Positions 15,969 to 24,513 of a DNA stretch of 46,731 nt are shown piece by piece. The stretch comes from an uncultured Ruminococcus sp. (lineage in GTDB: Bacteria; Bacillota; Clostridia; Oscillospirales; Ruminococcaceae), in assembly GCA_937907215.1 (NCBI GenBank), contig CALESG010000038.1:1-46731 (forward strand), given 5' to 3'. Both the position numbers and the translations under genes were made by a program. The notes under the pieces are model-generated. The model saw nothing but the letters and a program-made list of their open reading frames with translations. It was not told the DNA's origin and made no database searches. Position 1 is the stretch's first letter. Each line of letters begins with the position of its first letter.

Positions 15969-16466
15969 ATGACAGGAAGAACTAAATCTGAAACAGAAGG
16001 CATAACCCTTCTTGGAAATCAAAACACAAAATATAAGTCTGACTATGCTCCTGAAGTATTGGAAACTTTTGAAAACAAACATATTGGAAGAGATTATTTC
16101 GTAAAATTCAACTGCCCGGAGTTTACAAGTCTTTGCCCTATTACAGGTCAGCCTGATTTTGCAACTATCTATATTTCATATGTTCCAAATATTCGTATGG
16201 TTGAAAGCAAATCTTTAAAGCTCTATCTTTTCAGCTTCCGCAATCACGGCGATTTTCATGAGGACTGTGTAAATATAATAATGAACGATCTTATAAAGCT
16301 TATGGATCCATTTTATATTGAAGTTTGGGGTAAATTTACACCAAGAGGCGGAATTTCGATCGACCCATACTGTAATTACGGAAAACAAGGTACAAAGTGG
16401 GAAAACGTTGCATGGGAAAGACTTACTCACCACGATCTTTATCCGGAAAAAATAGACAACAGATAA
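15969..16466 (+). CDS. queF: NADPH-dependent 7-cyano-7-deazaguanine reductase
   Basis: Reduces preQ0 to preQ1, the ligand of the upstream riboswitch and the base later inserted into tRNA. The 165-aa unimodular type shows the catalytic Cys in FTSLCPITGQPDFA, the NADPH and QueF motif ESKSLKLYLFSFRNHG, and CVNIIMNDL. GGAGG overlaps the end of queC. With this gene the operon covers every step from GTP to preQ1. tgt and queA are not in the window. Confidence 0.95.
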   Translation: MTGRTKSETEGITLLGNQNTKYKSDYAPEVLETFENKHIGRDYFVKFNCPEFTSLCPITGQPDFATIYISYVPNIRMVESKSLKLYLFSFRNHGDFHEDCVNIIMNDLIKLMDPFYIEVWGKFTPRGGISIDPYCNYGKQGTKWENVAWERLTHHDLYPEKIDNR

Positions 16467-16483
16467 CAAATAAGGAGCTTTTT

Positions 16484-17125
16484 ATGACATATACAAAAGA
16501 AGAAGTTGCTCTAAAGGCATGCGATATTTTGGAAGAAATATATCCAGATTCAGCTTGTGCATTAAAATATGATAAGCCATATGAACTGCTAATATCAGTT
16601 CGTCTTTCCGCTCAATGCACAGACGCAAGAGTGAATATTGTAACTCAAACTCTTTTTAAGAAATATCCAACACTGGAATCCTTTGCAAATGCAGACCTTT
16701 CAGAACTCGAAATGGATATTAAACCTTGCGGATTTTACAGAACAAAGGCAGAAAGCATTATAGGAATGTCAAAAAGACTTATCGAAACATATGACAGCAA
16801 AATACCGGATACTATGGAAGAACTTCTTACTCTGCCCGGTGTGGGAAGAAAAACTGCAAATTTAATACTTGGAGATGTCTATGGAAAGCCTGCGATTGTA
16901 ACAGACACACATTTTATCAGAATAACAGGCAGACTTGGTCTTACTGAAAACAAAGAACCTTTTAAAGTTGAAAAAGACCTCCTTCCTCTTGTTCCGCCTG
17001 AGCGTTCTTCGGACTTCTGCCACAGAATAGTTCAGTTCGGCAGAGATACTTGCACAGCAAGAAAACCTAAATGTGAAGAATGTAAAATGCGTGATATATG
17101 TTCATATTATAAAGCGTTAAAATAA
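16484..17125 (+). CDS. nth: Endonuclease III
   Basis: DNA glycosylase and AP lyase that removes oxidised pyrimidines. The 213-aa protein has the helix-hairpin-helix LPGVGRKTANLIL with the catalytic Lys, the catalytic Asp in VTDTHFIRI, and a C-terminal 4Fe-4S cluster pattern CX6CX2CX5C (CTARKPKCEECKMRDIC). The ATG at 16484 follows AAGGAGC. It starts 17 bp after queF and is probably the last gene of that transcript. No terminator is obvious before the secA promoter. Confidence 0.95.
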   Translation: MTYTKEEVALKACDILEEIYPDSACALKYDKPYELLISVRLSAQCTDARVNIVTQTLFKKYPTLESFANADLSELEMDIKPCGFYRTKAESIIGMSKRLIETYDSKIPDTMEELLTLPGVGRKTANLILGDVYGKPAIVTDTHFIRITGRLGLTENKEPFKVEKDLLPLVPPERSSDFCHRIVQFGRDTCTARKPKCEECKMRDICSYYKALK

Positions 17126-17142
17126 GTGTTAAAAAATTGTGG

Positions 17143-17171
17143 TTGACAAAATATAAATATTGTGATATACT
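17143..17171 (+). promoter_or_regulatory. secA promoter
   Basis: TTGACA at 17143-17148, 17-bp spacer, TATACT at 17166-17171, about 37 bp before the secA start codon. Confidence 0.8.
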
Positions 17172-17207
17172 TTAAGATGTATACTTTTAAATGAAGGCGG
17201 TAGACTG

Positions 17208-19907
17208 ATGGGTATTTTTAGTAAACTGTTCGGCTCATATAGCAAAAGAGAGCTGGCAAGAATCGAACCGATTAAAAATAAAGTCCTTGCTCTGGATGAG
17301 GAATATAAGGCACTGTCCGATGCAGAGCTTAAGCAAAAGACATTTGATTTCCGTGAACGTCTTGAAACAGGCGAAACACTGGAATCTATGATTCCTGAGG
17401 CACTGGCAACTGTTCGTGAAGCAGCTTATCGTGTACTTGGCAAAAAACCATTCCCTGTACAGCTTATAGGTGCTATAGTACTGCACCAGGGCCGTATCGC
17501 AGAAATGAAAACCGGTGAAGGTAAAACTTTGGTTGCCTGCGTTTCTGCTTATCTAAATGCACTTCCGGGTAAAGGCGTTCACATCGTAACAGTAAACGAC
17601 TATCTGGCAAAAACACAGTCAGACGAAATGGGCAAGGTTTTACGTTATCTTGGTCTTACAGTAGGCTGTATTCTTCACGGACTCAACAATGACCAACGAC
17701 GTGAAGCTTATAACTGCGATGTTACATATGGTACAAATAACGAACTCGGATTTGACTACCTGCGTGACAATATGGTTATCTACAAAAAGGACAAGGTTCA
17801 AAGAGAACACAACTTCGCTATTGTCGATGAGGTTGACTCCATTCTTATCGATGAAGCAAGAACTCCTCTTATCATTTCCGGTAAGGGCGACAAGTCTACA
17901 GCACTTTATGGCGTTGTTGATAAATTCGCCAAGACCCTGACTCCTACTGTTATCGTTGAAACAGATTCTAAACAGGATCAGGAAGAATTAAATCAGGAAG
18001 CTGACTATATCGTTGATGAAAAGGCTAAAACCGCAACTATTACACGCCGTGGTATAAAGAAAGCTGAAGATTATTTCGCTATTGACAACCTCATGGATCC
18101 TGATAATATGACTCTTATGCACCATATCAATCAGGCTCTTAAGGCAAACGGTATTATGCATAAGGATACTGATTATATCGTTGAAGACGGCGAAGTAGTT
18201 ATTATTGATGAATTTACAGGCCGTAAAATGCTTGGCCGTAGATTTAATGACGGTCTGCATCAGGCTATTGAAGCTAAAGAAAATGTAAAGGTTATGCGTG
18301 AGTCAAAGACTCTTGCAACTATTACATTCCAGAATTATTTCCGCTTGTATAATAAGCTCTCCGGTATGACCGGTACTGCTATGACAGAGGAAGATGAATT
18401 CCGTGAGATCTATAAACTGGATGTTATCGCTATACCAACAAACCGTCCGGTTCAAAGAATAGATCATAACGACCTTATTTATCGTACAGAAGCTGCTAAA
18501 TATCGTGCTATAATTGACCAAATAATTGATTGTCATGAAAAAGGACAGCCTGTTCTGGTCGGTACTATTTCAATTGAAAAATCTGAACTTCTCTCTGCAA
18601 TGCTTAAGAAAAAAGGCATTCAGCATGAAGTCTTAAATGCTAAATATCACGCAAAAGAAGCTGAGATCGTTGCTCAGGCTGGTAAACTCGGTGCTGTTAC
18701 TATCGCAACAAATATGGCTGGTCGTGGTACTGATATTATGCTCGGCGGTAATGCTGAATTCCTTGCACGTGCAGAAATGCGTAAAAGAGAATATCCAGAA
18801 GAAATCATCACAGAAGCTATCGGCTATGCTGATACTGATAATGAGGAAGTTTTGGAAGCACGAAAGGTTTATCAGGAACTTTACATGAAGTTCGGTGAAG
18901 AAGTTAAGGAAAAGGCTGTTGCTGTAAAAGAAGCCGGCGGTCTGTATATTCTGGGTACTGAGCGACATGAATCAAGACGTATTGATAACCAGCTCCGTGG
19001 TCGTTCCGGCCGTCAGGGTGATGAAGGTGAAAGCCGTTTCTTCCTTTCTGTAGAAGATGACCTTATGCGTATATTTGCTGGCGACCGTTTGGAAAATATG
19101 ATGCGTACACTAAATGTTGATGAAGATACGCCTATTGAAAGCAAAATGCTTACTAAGATAGTTGAATCTTCACAGCGTAAGGTTGAAGGACGTAACTTCA
19201 GCATTCGTAAGAATGTCCTTAACTACGATGATGTTATGAATACACAGCGTGAGATCATTTATAAGCAGAGAGCACAGGTGCTTGATGGCGAAGATCTCCA
19301 CGACAGCATTCTTAATATGATGGATGAGATGATCTCTTCTACTGTAAAAATGTATGCTGATGATGAGCTTACTGAACACAGCGAGTGGAATATCGTTGGT
19401 TTGAGAGAACATTTTATGGGTTGGCTCACTGAAGAAGGCGACCTTGAATATGAACCGGAAGAACTTGACAAAATGTCTGCTGATGACATTACAAAAATTC
19501 TTCAGGAAAAAGCACGTACTATTTATAGTACCAAGGAAGAAGATTACGGCAGCGATACTATTCGTGAACTTGAGCGTGTAATTATGCTCAAGGTAGTTGA
19601 TACAAAGTGGATGGCACATATTGACGATATGAGCGAACTTAAAAAAGGTATCGGACTTCGTGCATATGGTCAGAAGAACCCTGTTGTTGAATATCGTTAT
19701 GAAGGCTTTGAAATGTTTGATGAAATGGTCGCTTCCATTCAGGAAGAAACTGTTCGTATGCTGTTGACTGTAAAGTTGCAGCAAAACAAAGCTCCTGAAC
19801 GTGAACAGGTTGCAAAACCAGACGCTCCAAATGCTGGTTCAGGCGATGGAAGCTTTGGAAATCAGCGTAGAAATCCTGAAAGAGCTGCTAAGAAGAAAAA
19901 CAAATAA
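17208..19907 (+). CDS. secA: Protein translocase ATPase SecA
   Basis: ATPase motor that drives unfolded preproteins through SecYEG. The 899-aa protein has Walker A KTGEGKT (101-107), the DEVDSILIDEARTPLIISG Walker B region and the preprotein cross-linking domain. NBD2 carries TNMAGRGTDIMLGG and LRGRSGRQGDEGESRFFLS. Helical scaffold and wing domains follow. The C-terminus ends in a basic tail (ERAAKKKNK) without the usual zinc-binding cysteine motif that contacts SecB and phospholipids in many SecA proteins. It has its own promoter and is followed by a hairpin terminator. The heavy use of CGT and GGT codons suggests strong expression. Confidence 0.97.
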   Translation: MGIFSKLFGSYSKRELARIEPIKNKVLALDEEYKALSDAELKQKTFDFRERLETGETLESMIPEALATVREAAYRVLGKKPFPVQLIGAIVLHQGRIAEMKTGEGKTLVACVSAYLNALPGKGVHIVTVNDYLAKTQSDEMGKVLRYLGLTVGCILHGLNNDQRREAYNCDVTYGTNNELGFDYLRDNMVIYKKDKVQREHNFAIVDEVDSILIDEARTPLIISGKGDKSTALYGVVDKFAKTLTPTVIVETDSKQDQEELNQEADYIVDEKAKTATITRRGIKKAEDYFAIDNLMDPDNMTLMHHINQALKANGIMHKDTDYIVEDGEVVIIDEFTGRKMLGRRFNDGLHQAIEAKENVKVMRESKTLATITFQNYFRLYNKLSGMTGTAMTEEDEFREIYKLDVIAIPTNRPVQRIDHNDLIYRTEAAKYRAIIDQIIDCHEKGQPVLVGTISIEKSELLSAMLKKKGIQHEVLNAKYHAKEAEIVAQAGKLGAVTIATNMAGRGTDIMLGGNAEFLARAEMRKREYPEEIITEAIGYADTDNEEVLEARKVYQELYMKFGEEVKEKAVAVKEAGGLYILGTERHESRRIDNQLRGRSGRQGDEGESRFFLSVEDDLMRIFAGDRLENMMRTLNVDEDTPIESKMLTKIVESSQRKVEGRNFSIRKNVLNYDDVMNTQREIIYKQRAQVLDGEDLHDSILNMMDEMISSTVKMYADDELTEHSEWNIVGLREHFMGWLTEEGDLEYEPEELDKMSADDITKILQEKARTIYSTKEEDYGSDTIRELERVIMLKVVDTKWMAHIDDMSELKKGIGLRAYGQKNPVVEYRYEGFEMFDEMVASIQEETVRMLLTVKLQQNKAPEREQVAKPDAPNAGSGDGSFGNQRRNPERAAKKKNK

Positions 19908-19921
19908 TGCAAAAATAAAGC

Positions 19922-19961
19922 AAAACAATAGGGACGAGTTAAACGCTGCGTCCCTTTGTTT
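19922..19961 (+). terminator. Terminator or attenuator after secA
   Basis: AGGGACG (19930-19936) pairs with CGTCCCT (19949-19955), extended by AACAA/TTGTT, followed by TTTGTTTT. It sits in the 68-bp gap before the methyltransferase gene. Confidence 0.7.
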
Positions 19962-19975
19962 TATAGGAGATATTT

Positions 19976-20725
19976 ATGAATACAGGTTATGAGATTTTTT
20001 CACAATACTATGATGAACTTACTGAAAATGTTGACTACAAAAAACGCAGTAAATATTTCCATAAGCTTATTCAAAAACACAAAAAAAGCAACGGTAACGT
20101 TCTTCTGGATCTTGCTTGCGGTACTGGCAGTATGGCTGAAGAAATGTGCAGATTGTCATATGACGTAATAGGCTCTGATTATTCATACGGAATGCTCAGT
20201 CGTGCTATGGACAAAAAAATTGAAAGCGGACTTCCGATTCAATATATATGTCAAGATATGCGTGAACTTGAACTTTACGATACTGTTGATATAGTAATAT
20301 GCACACTCGACAGCTTAAATCATCTGGATAATTTCAGCGATGCTCAAACTGCTTTCCAAAAAGTTTATGACAACTTGAAAACCGGCGGTGTTTTTATATT
20401 TGATATGAATACTCCATACAAGCACCGTGAAATTCTGGGCAATCAAATATATATATATGACACTGACAGTGTATACTGCGTTTGGGAAAACAACTTTGAA
20501 CCTGAAGATAATACTGTAAATATACGGCTTGACTTTTTTGAACTCTGTGAAGATGGAAAATACTCAAGAAGCTGTGAAGAAATAATTGAACACGCCTATG
20601 AACCTGAAAAAATACATAAATCCCTTGAAACAATTGGTTTCAAAGTCATAGGCTGCTATGAAGCAGATACTGAAGAGCCCATTCAGGAAAAAAGTGAAAG
20701 AATGGTATTTATTGCACGAAAATAG
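19976..20725 (+). CDS. Class I SAM-dependent methyltransferase
   Basis: A 249-aa soluble methyltransferase. Motif I is VLLDLACGTGSMAEEM (about residues 41-56), followed by the acidic residue of motif II in VIGSDYS, QDMRELEL, and the motif IV-like VDIVICTLDSLNHL. It belongs to the broad methyltransferase-25/11 group, and nothing in the sequence fixes the substrate. TAGGAG precedes the ATG. hslO follows after 13 bp, so the two are probably co-transcribed, a pairing that does not by itself tell the function. Confidence 0.85.
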   Translation: MNTGYEIFSQYYDELTENVDYKKRSKYFHKLIQKHKKSNGNVLLDLACGTGSMAEEMCRLSYDVIGSDYSYGMLSRAMDKKIESGLPIQYICQDMRELELYDTVDIVICTLDSLNHLDNFSDAQTAFQKVYDNLKTGGVFIFDMNTPYKHREILGNQIYIYDTDSVYCVWENNFEPEDNTVNIRLDFFELCEDGKYSRSCEEIIEHAYEPEKIHKSLETIGFKVIGCYEADTEEPIQEKSERMVFIARK

Positions 20726-20738
20726 GAGGTAAAATAAA

Positions 20739-21617
20739 ATGGGAATACTTAAAAGAGCTATTGCAAAGGACGCATCTGTTGTATCATGTGCAATAGACGC
20801 TACTGATATTGTATCAGAAATCGAACGCATACACAAAACCTCTGCGGTTATTACAGCAGGTCTTGGACGACTTTCAATTGCAGCAAGTATGATGGGATAT
20901 GGTCTTAAGGGAAATAACGATACTGTTACGCTCCGTGTTAAGGGCGGCGGACCTTCTGGAATGTTAGTTGCAGTTGCGGACAGCCATGGCAATGTTAAAA
21001 GCTATGCCGAAAATCCTGTAGTTGAAATTCCGTTAAATGACAAAGGCAAGCTTGACGTTGGCGGTGCAATCGGCAATGACGGCACACTTTCTGTAGTAAA
21101 AGACTTGGGTCTTAAAGATCCTTATGTAGGTGTATGTCCGCTTGTATCCGGAGAAATTGCCGAAGATGTAGCAAAATATTATGCCACAAGTGAACAAACA
21201 CCAACTGTATGCGGTCTAGGCGTTCTTGTAAATCCGGACCTTACTGTAAATGTTGCAGGCGGATATTTAATACAAGTTCTGCCGTTCGCTGATGATTCAG
21301 TAATCGATACTATTGAAAAAAATATGGCTACTCTCCCACCCGTCACAAAAATGATGACAAATGGAATGTCTGCTGAAGATATAGCACTAAGACTGCTTGA
21401 CGGACTTGAACCAAATATTCTTGATGAGAATGAGGTATTTTATAAGTGCAATTGCAGTCGTGAAAGAACAGAAAAAATTCTATGCAGTCTTGGAAAAGAT
21501 GAATTGGAATTGATGGAAAAAGAAGGTGAACCTATTACAGTCAATTGTCATTTTTGTGATAATAAATATGTATTCACACCCGATGAACTTCTAAACCTTA
21601 GAAAAAATAAACAATAA
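20739..21617 (+). CDS. hslO: Redox-regulated holdase chaperone Hsp33
   Basis: Under oxidative stress Hsp33 loses its zinc, forms disulfides and binds unfolding proteins. The 292-aa protein shows the family signature TVTLRVKGGGPSGMLVAVAD and GGYLIQVLPFAD. The C-terminal redox switch has the four cysteines as CNC (in FYKCNCSRE) and CHFC about 30 residues later, the CXC plus CXXC arrangement. AGGAGG precedes the ATG. It ends about 75 bp before the terminator it shares with convergent pnp. Confidence 0.95.
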   Translation: MGILKRAIAKDASVVSCAIDATDIVSEIERIHKTSAVITAGLGRLSIAASMMGYGLKGNNDTVTLRVKGGGPSGMLVAVADSHGNVKSYAENPVVEIPLNDKGKLDVGGAIGNDGTLSVVKDLGLKDPYVGVCPLVSGEIAEDVAKYYATSEQTPTVCGLGVLVNPDLTVNVAGGYLIQVLPFADDSVIDTIEKNMATLPPVTKMMTNGMSAEDIALRLLDGLEPNILDENEVFYKCNCSRERTEKILCSLGKDELELMEKEGEPITVNCHFCDNKYVFTPDELLNLRKNKQ

Positions 21618-21687
21618 GCTGACACCAGCTGCAAACATCCCTTGAAAAGCCACTAGCGATGGAGGGATTGATAATAATGAAAACAAC

Positions 21688-21733
21688 AAAAGGCTGCTGC
21701 AAAATTTAAACTTTGCAGCAGCCTATTATTTTT
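21688..21733. terminator. Bidirectional terminator, GCTGCTGCA-type repeat copy 2
   Basis: GGCTGCTGCAAA (21692-21703) pairs with TTTGCAGCAGCC (21712-21723) around AATTTAAAC-like loop bases. It separates convergent hslO and pnp. The preceding tgaaaacaacaaaa is also shared with copy 1. Confidence 0.9.
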
Positions 21734-21751
21734 ATAAAATTCAATTATTTA

Positions 21752-23872
21752 TTACTGATTATTCTCAGCTTTACGTTGTTCAATTTCAATAAGTGCATCC
21801 TTACGTGAAAGACTAATCTTACCTTCCTTAATTTCCATTACCTTTACAACAATTTCATCGCCGACTGATACAATATCTTCAACGTTTTCAACACGACTTT
21901 TATCAAGCTTTGAAACATGAACTAATCCATCTTTACCCGGTGCAATTTCAACAAACGCACCAAATGGCTTTATAGATACGACCTTGCCACGATAGATAGC
22001 ACCAACTTCAGGATCGAGTGCAATTGTATGAACGATCTGAAGTGCCTTTTGACAGCCATCCATGCTCAAGCCACTGATAAATACATTTCCATCTTCGCTA
22101 ATATCGATTTTTACATCACATTCAGCAGAGATCTTCTGTATAACCTTTCCGCCCTGACCAATAACTTCACGAATCTTATCTACAGGAATCTTAGTCTGGA
22201 ACATCTTAGGTGCATATTCATTTACAGTATCTCTTGGCTCAGGAATAGCCTTGAGCATTATTTCATCAAGAATGTAAAGACGTGCTTTTCTTGTCTTTTC
22301 AAATGCTTCCTTGATTATAGCAGGTGTAAGACCGTCAACCTTAATATCAACCTGAATAGCTGTGATGCCCTTATGTGTACCGCCAACCTTAAAGTCCATA
22401 TCTCCATAAAAGTCTTCCAGACCCTGAATATCAACCATTGTCATAAACTCATCGCTGTCAGGCTTTGTAATAAGACCGCATGAGATGCCTGCAACAGGAG
22501 CTTTCAAAGGAACACCAGCATCCATAAGAGCAAGTGTAGAACCGCAGATAGAACCCTGAGATGTTGAACCATTAGAAGAAAGTACTTCAGAAACAAGACG
22601 CATAGAGTATGGGAATTCTTCTACAGATGGAATAACCGGTACTAATGCACGTTCTGCCAATGCACCATGACCTATTTCACGTCTGCCAGGTCCTCTGCTT
22701 GGCTTTGTTTCGCCTACAGAATATGAAGGGAAATTGTACTGATGCATATAACGCTTTGATGTTTCTTCATCGAGTCCATCAAGCTTCTGAGCTTCGCTTA
22801 CAGGACCAAGAGTTGCAATAGTAAGAACCTGAGTCTGACCTCTTGTAAATAAACCAGAGCCATGAACTCTAGGCAAAAGACCTACTTCAGCAGCCAGAGG
22901 ACGTATTTCATCAATACCTCTGCCATCAACACGCTTGCCTTCATACAGCCAATTTCTTACAATCTTCTTTTGAAGTTTATACAGGCACTCATCAATCATC
23001 GCACCCTGTTCCGGATAAGCTTCATCAAACTTTTCATGAATAGCATCAGCAATAGGCTGAAGTCTTGCATCTCGTTCGTTTTTATCATCAGTATCAAGAG
23101 CGACCTTTACCTGCTCAGCAAAATCAGATTCAATTGCATCAAAAAGATCATGGTCAACTTCCATTGACTGGAATTCAAACTTAGGCTTACCGATCTCTGA
23201 ACGAATTTCATCAATAAATGCAACCATTTTCTTGATTTCTTCGTGACCTGTCATAATTGCTTCCAGCATAAGGTCATCAGGAACTTCATTAGCACCAGCT
23301 TCGATCATAACGATCTTGTCTTTAGAACCTGCAACTGTAAGCTGAAGGTCATTATTAGCTCTTTGCTCCAGTGTAGGGTTAAGAACCAGCTTGCCATCAC
23401 AAAGACCAACGCTTATACCTGCAATAGGACCATTCCACGGAATATCTGAAATGGAAATTGCAATAGAAGTAGCAAGCATACCGGTGATTTCAGGTGAACA
23501 ATCCGGATCTACAGCCAAAACAGTCATTACAACTGAAACATCATTACGCATATCCTTAGGGAAAAGCGGACGAATCGGACGGTCTACCATACGTGAAGTG
23601 AGTATTGCCTTTTCAGATGGCTTTCCTTCTCTCTTTGTAAATGATCCCGGTATTCTGCCAACAGAATACATACGTTCTTCATAATCAACGGAAAGCGGAA
23701 AGAAATCCACTCCTTCTCTTGGCTTTGCACTTGCTGTAACATTTGCCATTACAACAGTTTCACCATATCTTACCCAGCAAGAACCATTTGAAAGCGCACA
23801 AGTCTTACCGGTTTCAACAACAACAGGACGACCTGCAAATGTTGTTTCAAATTTTCTGTAATTTTCAAACAT
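21752..23872 (-). CDS. pnp: Polyribonucleotide nucleotidyltransferase (PNPase)
   Basis: Phosphorolytic 3'-5' exoribonuclease of mRNA decay. The 706-aa protein contains two RNase PH domains (the second with FTRGQTQVLT and the GRREIGHGALAERAL signature), the linking helical domain, a KH domain with IREVIGQGGKVIQKI, and a C-terminal S1 domain (GAIYRGKVVSIKPFGAFVEI to KISLSRK). AAAGGAA precedes the ATG at 23872. Downstream of rpsO, the usual bacterial order, with a possible terminator between them. Confidence 0.97.
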   Translation of the reverse strand: MFENYRKFETTFAGRPVVVETGKTCALSNGSCWVRYGETVVMANVTASAKPREGVDFFPLSVDYEERMYSVGRIPGSFTKREGKPSEKAILTSRMVDRPIRPLFPKDMRNDVSVVMTVLAVDPDCSPEITGMLATSIAISISDIPWNGPIAGISVGLCDGKLVLNPTLEQRANNDLQLTVAGSKDKIVMIEAGANEVPDDLMLEAIMTGHEEIKKMVAFIDEIRSEIGKPKFEFQSMEVDHDLFDAIESDFAEQVKVALDTDDKNERDARLQPIADAIHEKFDEAYPEQGAMIDECLYKLQKKIVRNWLYEGKRVDGRGIDEIRPLAAEVGLLPRVHGSGLFTRGQTQVLTIATLGPVSEAQKLDGLDEETSKRYMHQYNFPSYSVGETKPSRGPGRREIGHGALAERALVPVIPSVEEFPYSMRLVSEVLSSNGSTSQGSICGSTLALMDAGVPLKAPVAGISCGLITKPDSDEFMTMVDIQGLEDFYGDMDFKVGGTHKGITAIQVDIKVDGLTPAIIKEAFEKTRKARLYILDEIMLKAIPEPRDTVNEYAPKMFQTKIPVDKIREVIGQGGKVIQKISAECDVKIDISEDGNVFISGLSMDGCQKALQIVHTIALDPEVGAIYRGKVVSIKPFGAFVEIAPGKDGLVHVSKLDKSRVENVEDIVSVGDEIVVKVMEIKEGKISLSRKDALIEIEQRKAENNQ

Positions 23873-24039
23873 TGTATAAATTCCTTTCTTTTCAGACAGA
23901 GCAATCTATACAGCGACAGTTTAGCAGAAAATCCTATGTCTTATAATAAGTTGTTTGTTGTTTATTATTTATTATAAATTTAAAGGCACACGATTTCATG
24001 CTAAATAGCCGCCGCTGCATACTTTTTCAAATTCAAACA

Positions 24040-24072
24040 CGGAAAGGCAGAGGAATCCCATCTGCCTTTTTA
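24040..24072. terminator. Hairpin between rpsO and pnp
   Basis: AAAGGCAG (24043-24050) and CTGCCTTT (24062-24069) form an 8-bp stem. The U-tract is better on the plus strand than on the minus strand, where rpsO and pnp run, so it may be a weak terminator or an RNase processing site. Confidence 0.5.
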
Positions 24073-24090
24073 CCGTATTTTTTAATAAAA

Positions 24091-24357
24091 TTACTTACGA
24101 ATACCAAGCTTTTCGATGCAAGCACGATAACGGTTTACATCCTTTTTCTTCATATAAGCAAGAAGGTTTCTTCTGTGACCAACCATCTTAAGAAGACCTC
24201 TTCTGGAATGATGATCCTTCTTGTGAGTCTTGAGATGTTCAGTAAGGTCATTGATTCTCTTTGTGAGAATAGCAACCTGAACCTCAGGAGAACCTGTGTC
24301 AGTTTCATGCAGACGATTCTGCTCGATTACGCTTGTCTTTTCTTCTTTAAGCATCAT
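24091..24357 (-). CDS. rpsO: 30S ribosomal protein S15
   Basis: Primary 16S rRNA-binding protein of the small-subunit platform. 88 aa, with the conserved TGSPEVQVAILTKRINDLTEHL, HKKDHHSRRGLLKMVGHRRNLLAYM and DVNRYRACIEKLGIRK. GAGGTG lies upstream of two adjacent ATG codons, and either could be the start. The long structured leader suggests autoregulation by S15. Followed by pnp. Confidence 0.97.
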   Translation of the reverse strand: MMLKEEKTSVIEQNRLHETDTGSPEVQVAILTKRINDLTEHLKTHKKDHHSRRGLLKMVGHRRNLLAYMKKKDVNRYRACIEKLGIRK

Positions 24358-24397
24358 GATAAATTCACCTCATTTAATATTTAGTCATAAACGTAGA

Positions 24398-24437
24398 AAT
24401 GGGTAGGTGACATTCCGCCTTGCGGTTTGCTCCCATA
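24398..24437 (-). promoter_or_regulatory. Structured 5' leader of rpsO, candidate S15-binding element
   Basis: On the minus strand AUGGG pairs with CCCAU (24432-24436 and 24399-24403), enclosing an asymmetric internal loop and a CCGC-AAG-GCGG hairpin (24415-24425). It lies between the rpsO promoter and ribosome binding site. Ribosomal protein S15 commonly represses its own mRNA through such leaders. That this one does so is inferred from position and folding only. Confidence 0.45.
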
Positions 24438-24457
24438 TCCAAGTACATGACTTACTT

Positions 24458-24486
24458 ATTATACCACAGATCACACTGTTTGTAAA
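24458..24486 (-). promoter_or_regulatory. rpsO promoter
   Basis: Minus-strand TTTACA (24481-24486), 17-bp spacer, extended -10 TGTGGTATAAT (TATAAT at 24458-24463), giving a leader of about 95 nt. Confidence 0.75.
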
Positions 24487-24513
24487 GTTACAATTTTGTG
24501 AACTTTATAATAA

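Noticed and set aside
19170..19784. 204-codon open frame antisense to secA
   Set aside because: Composition (Phe, Ile, His-rich) is the mirror of secA codons, and there is no promoter or ribosome binding site.
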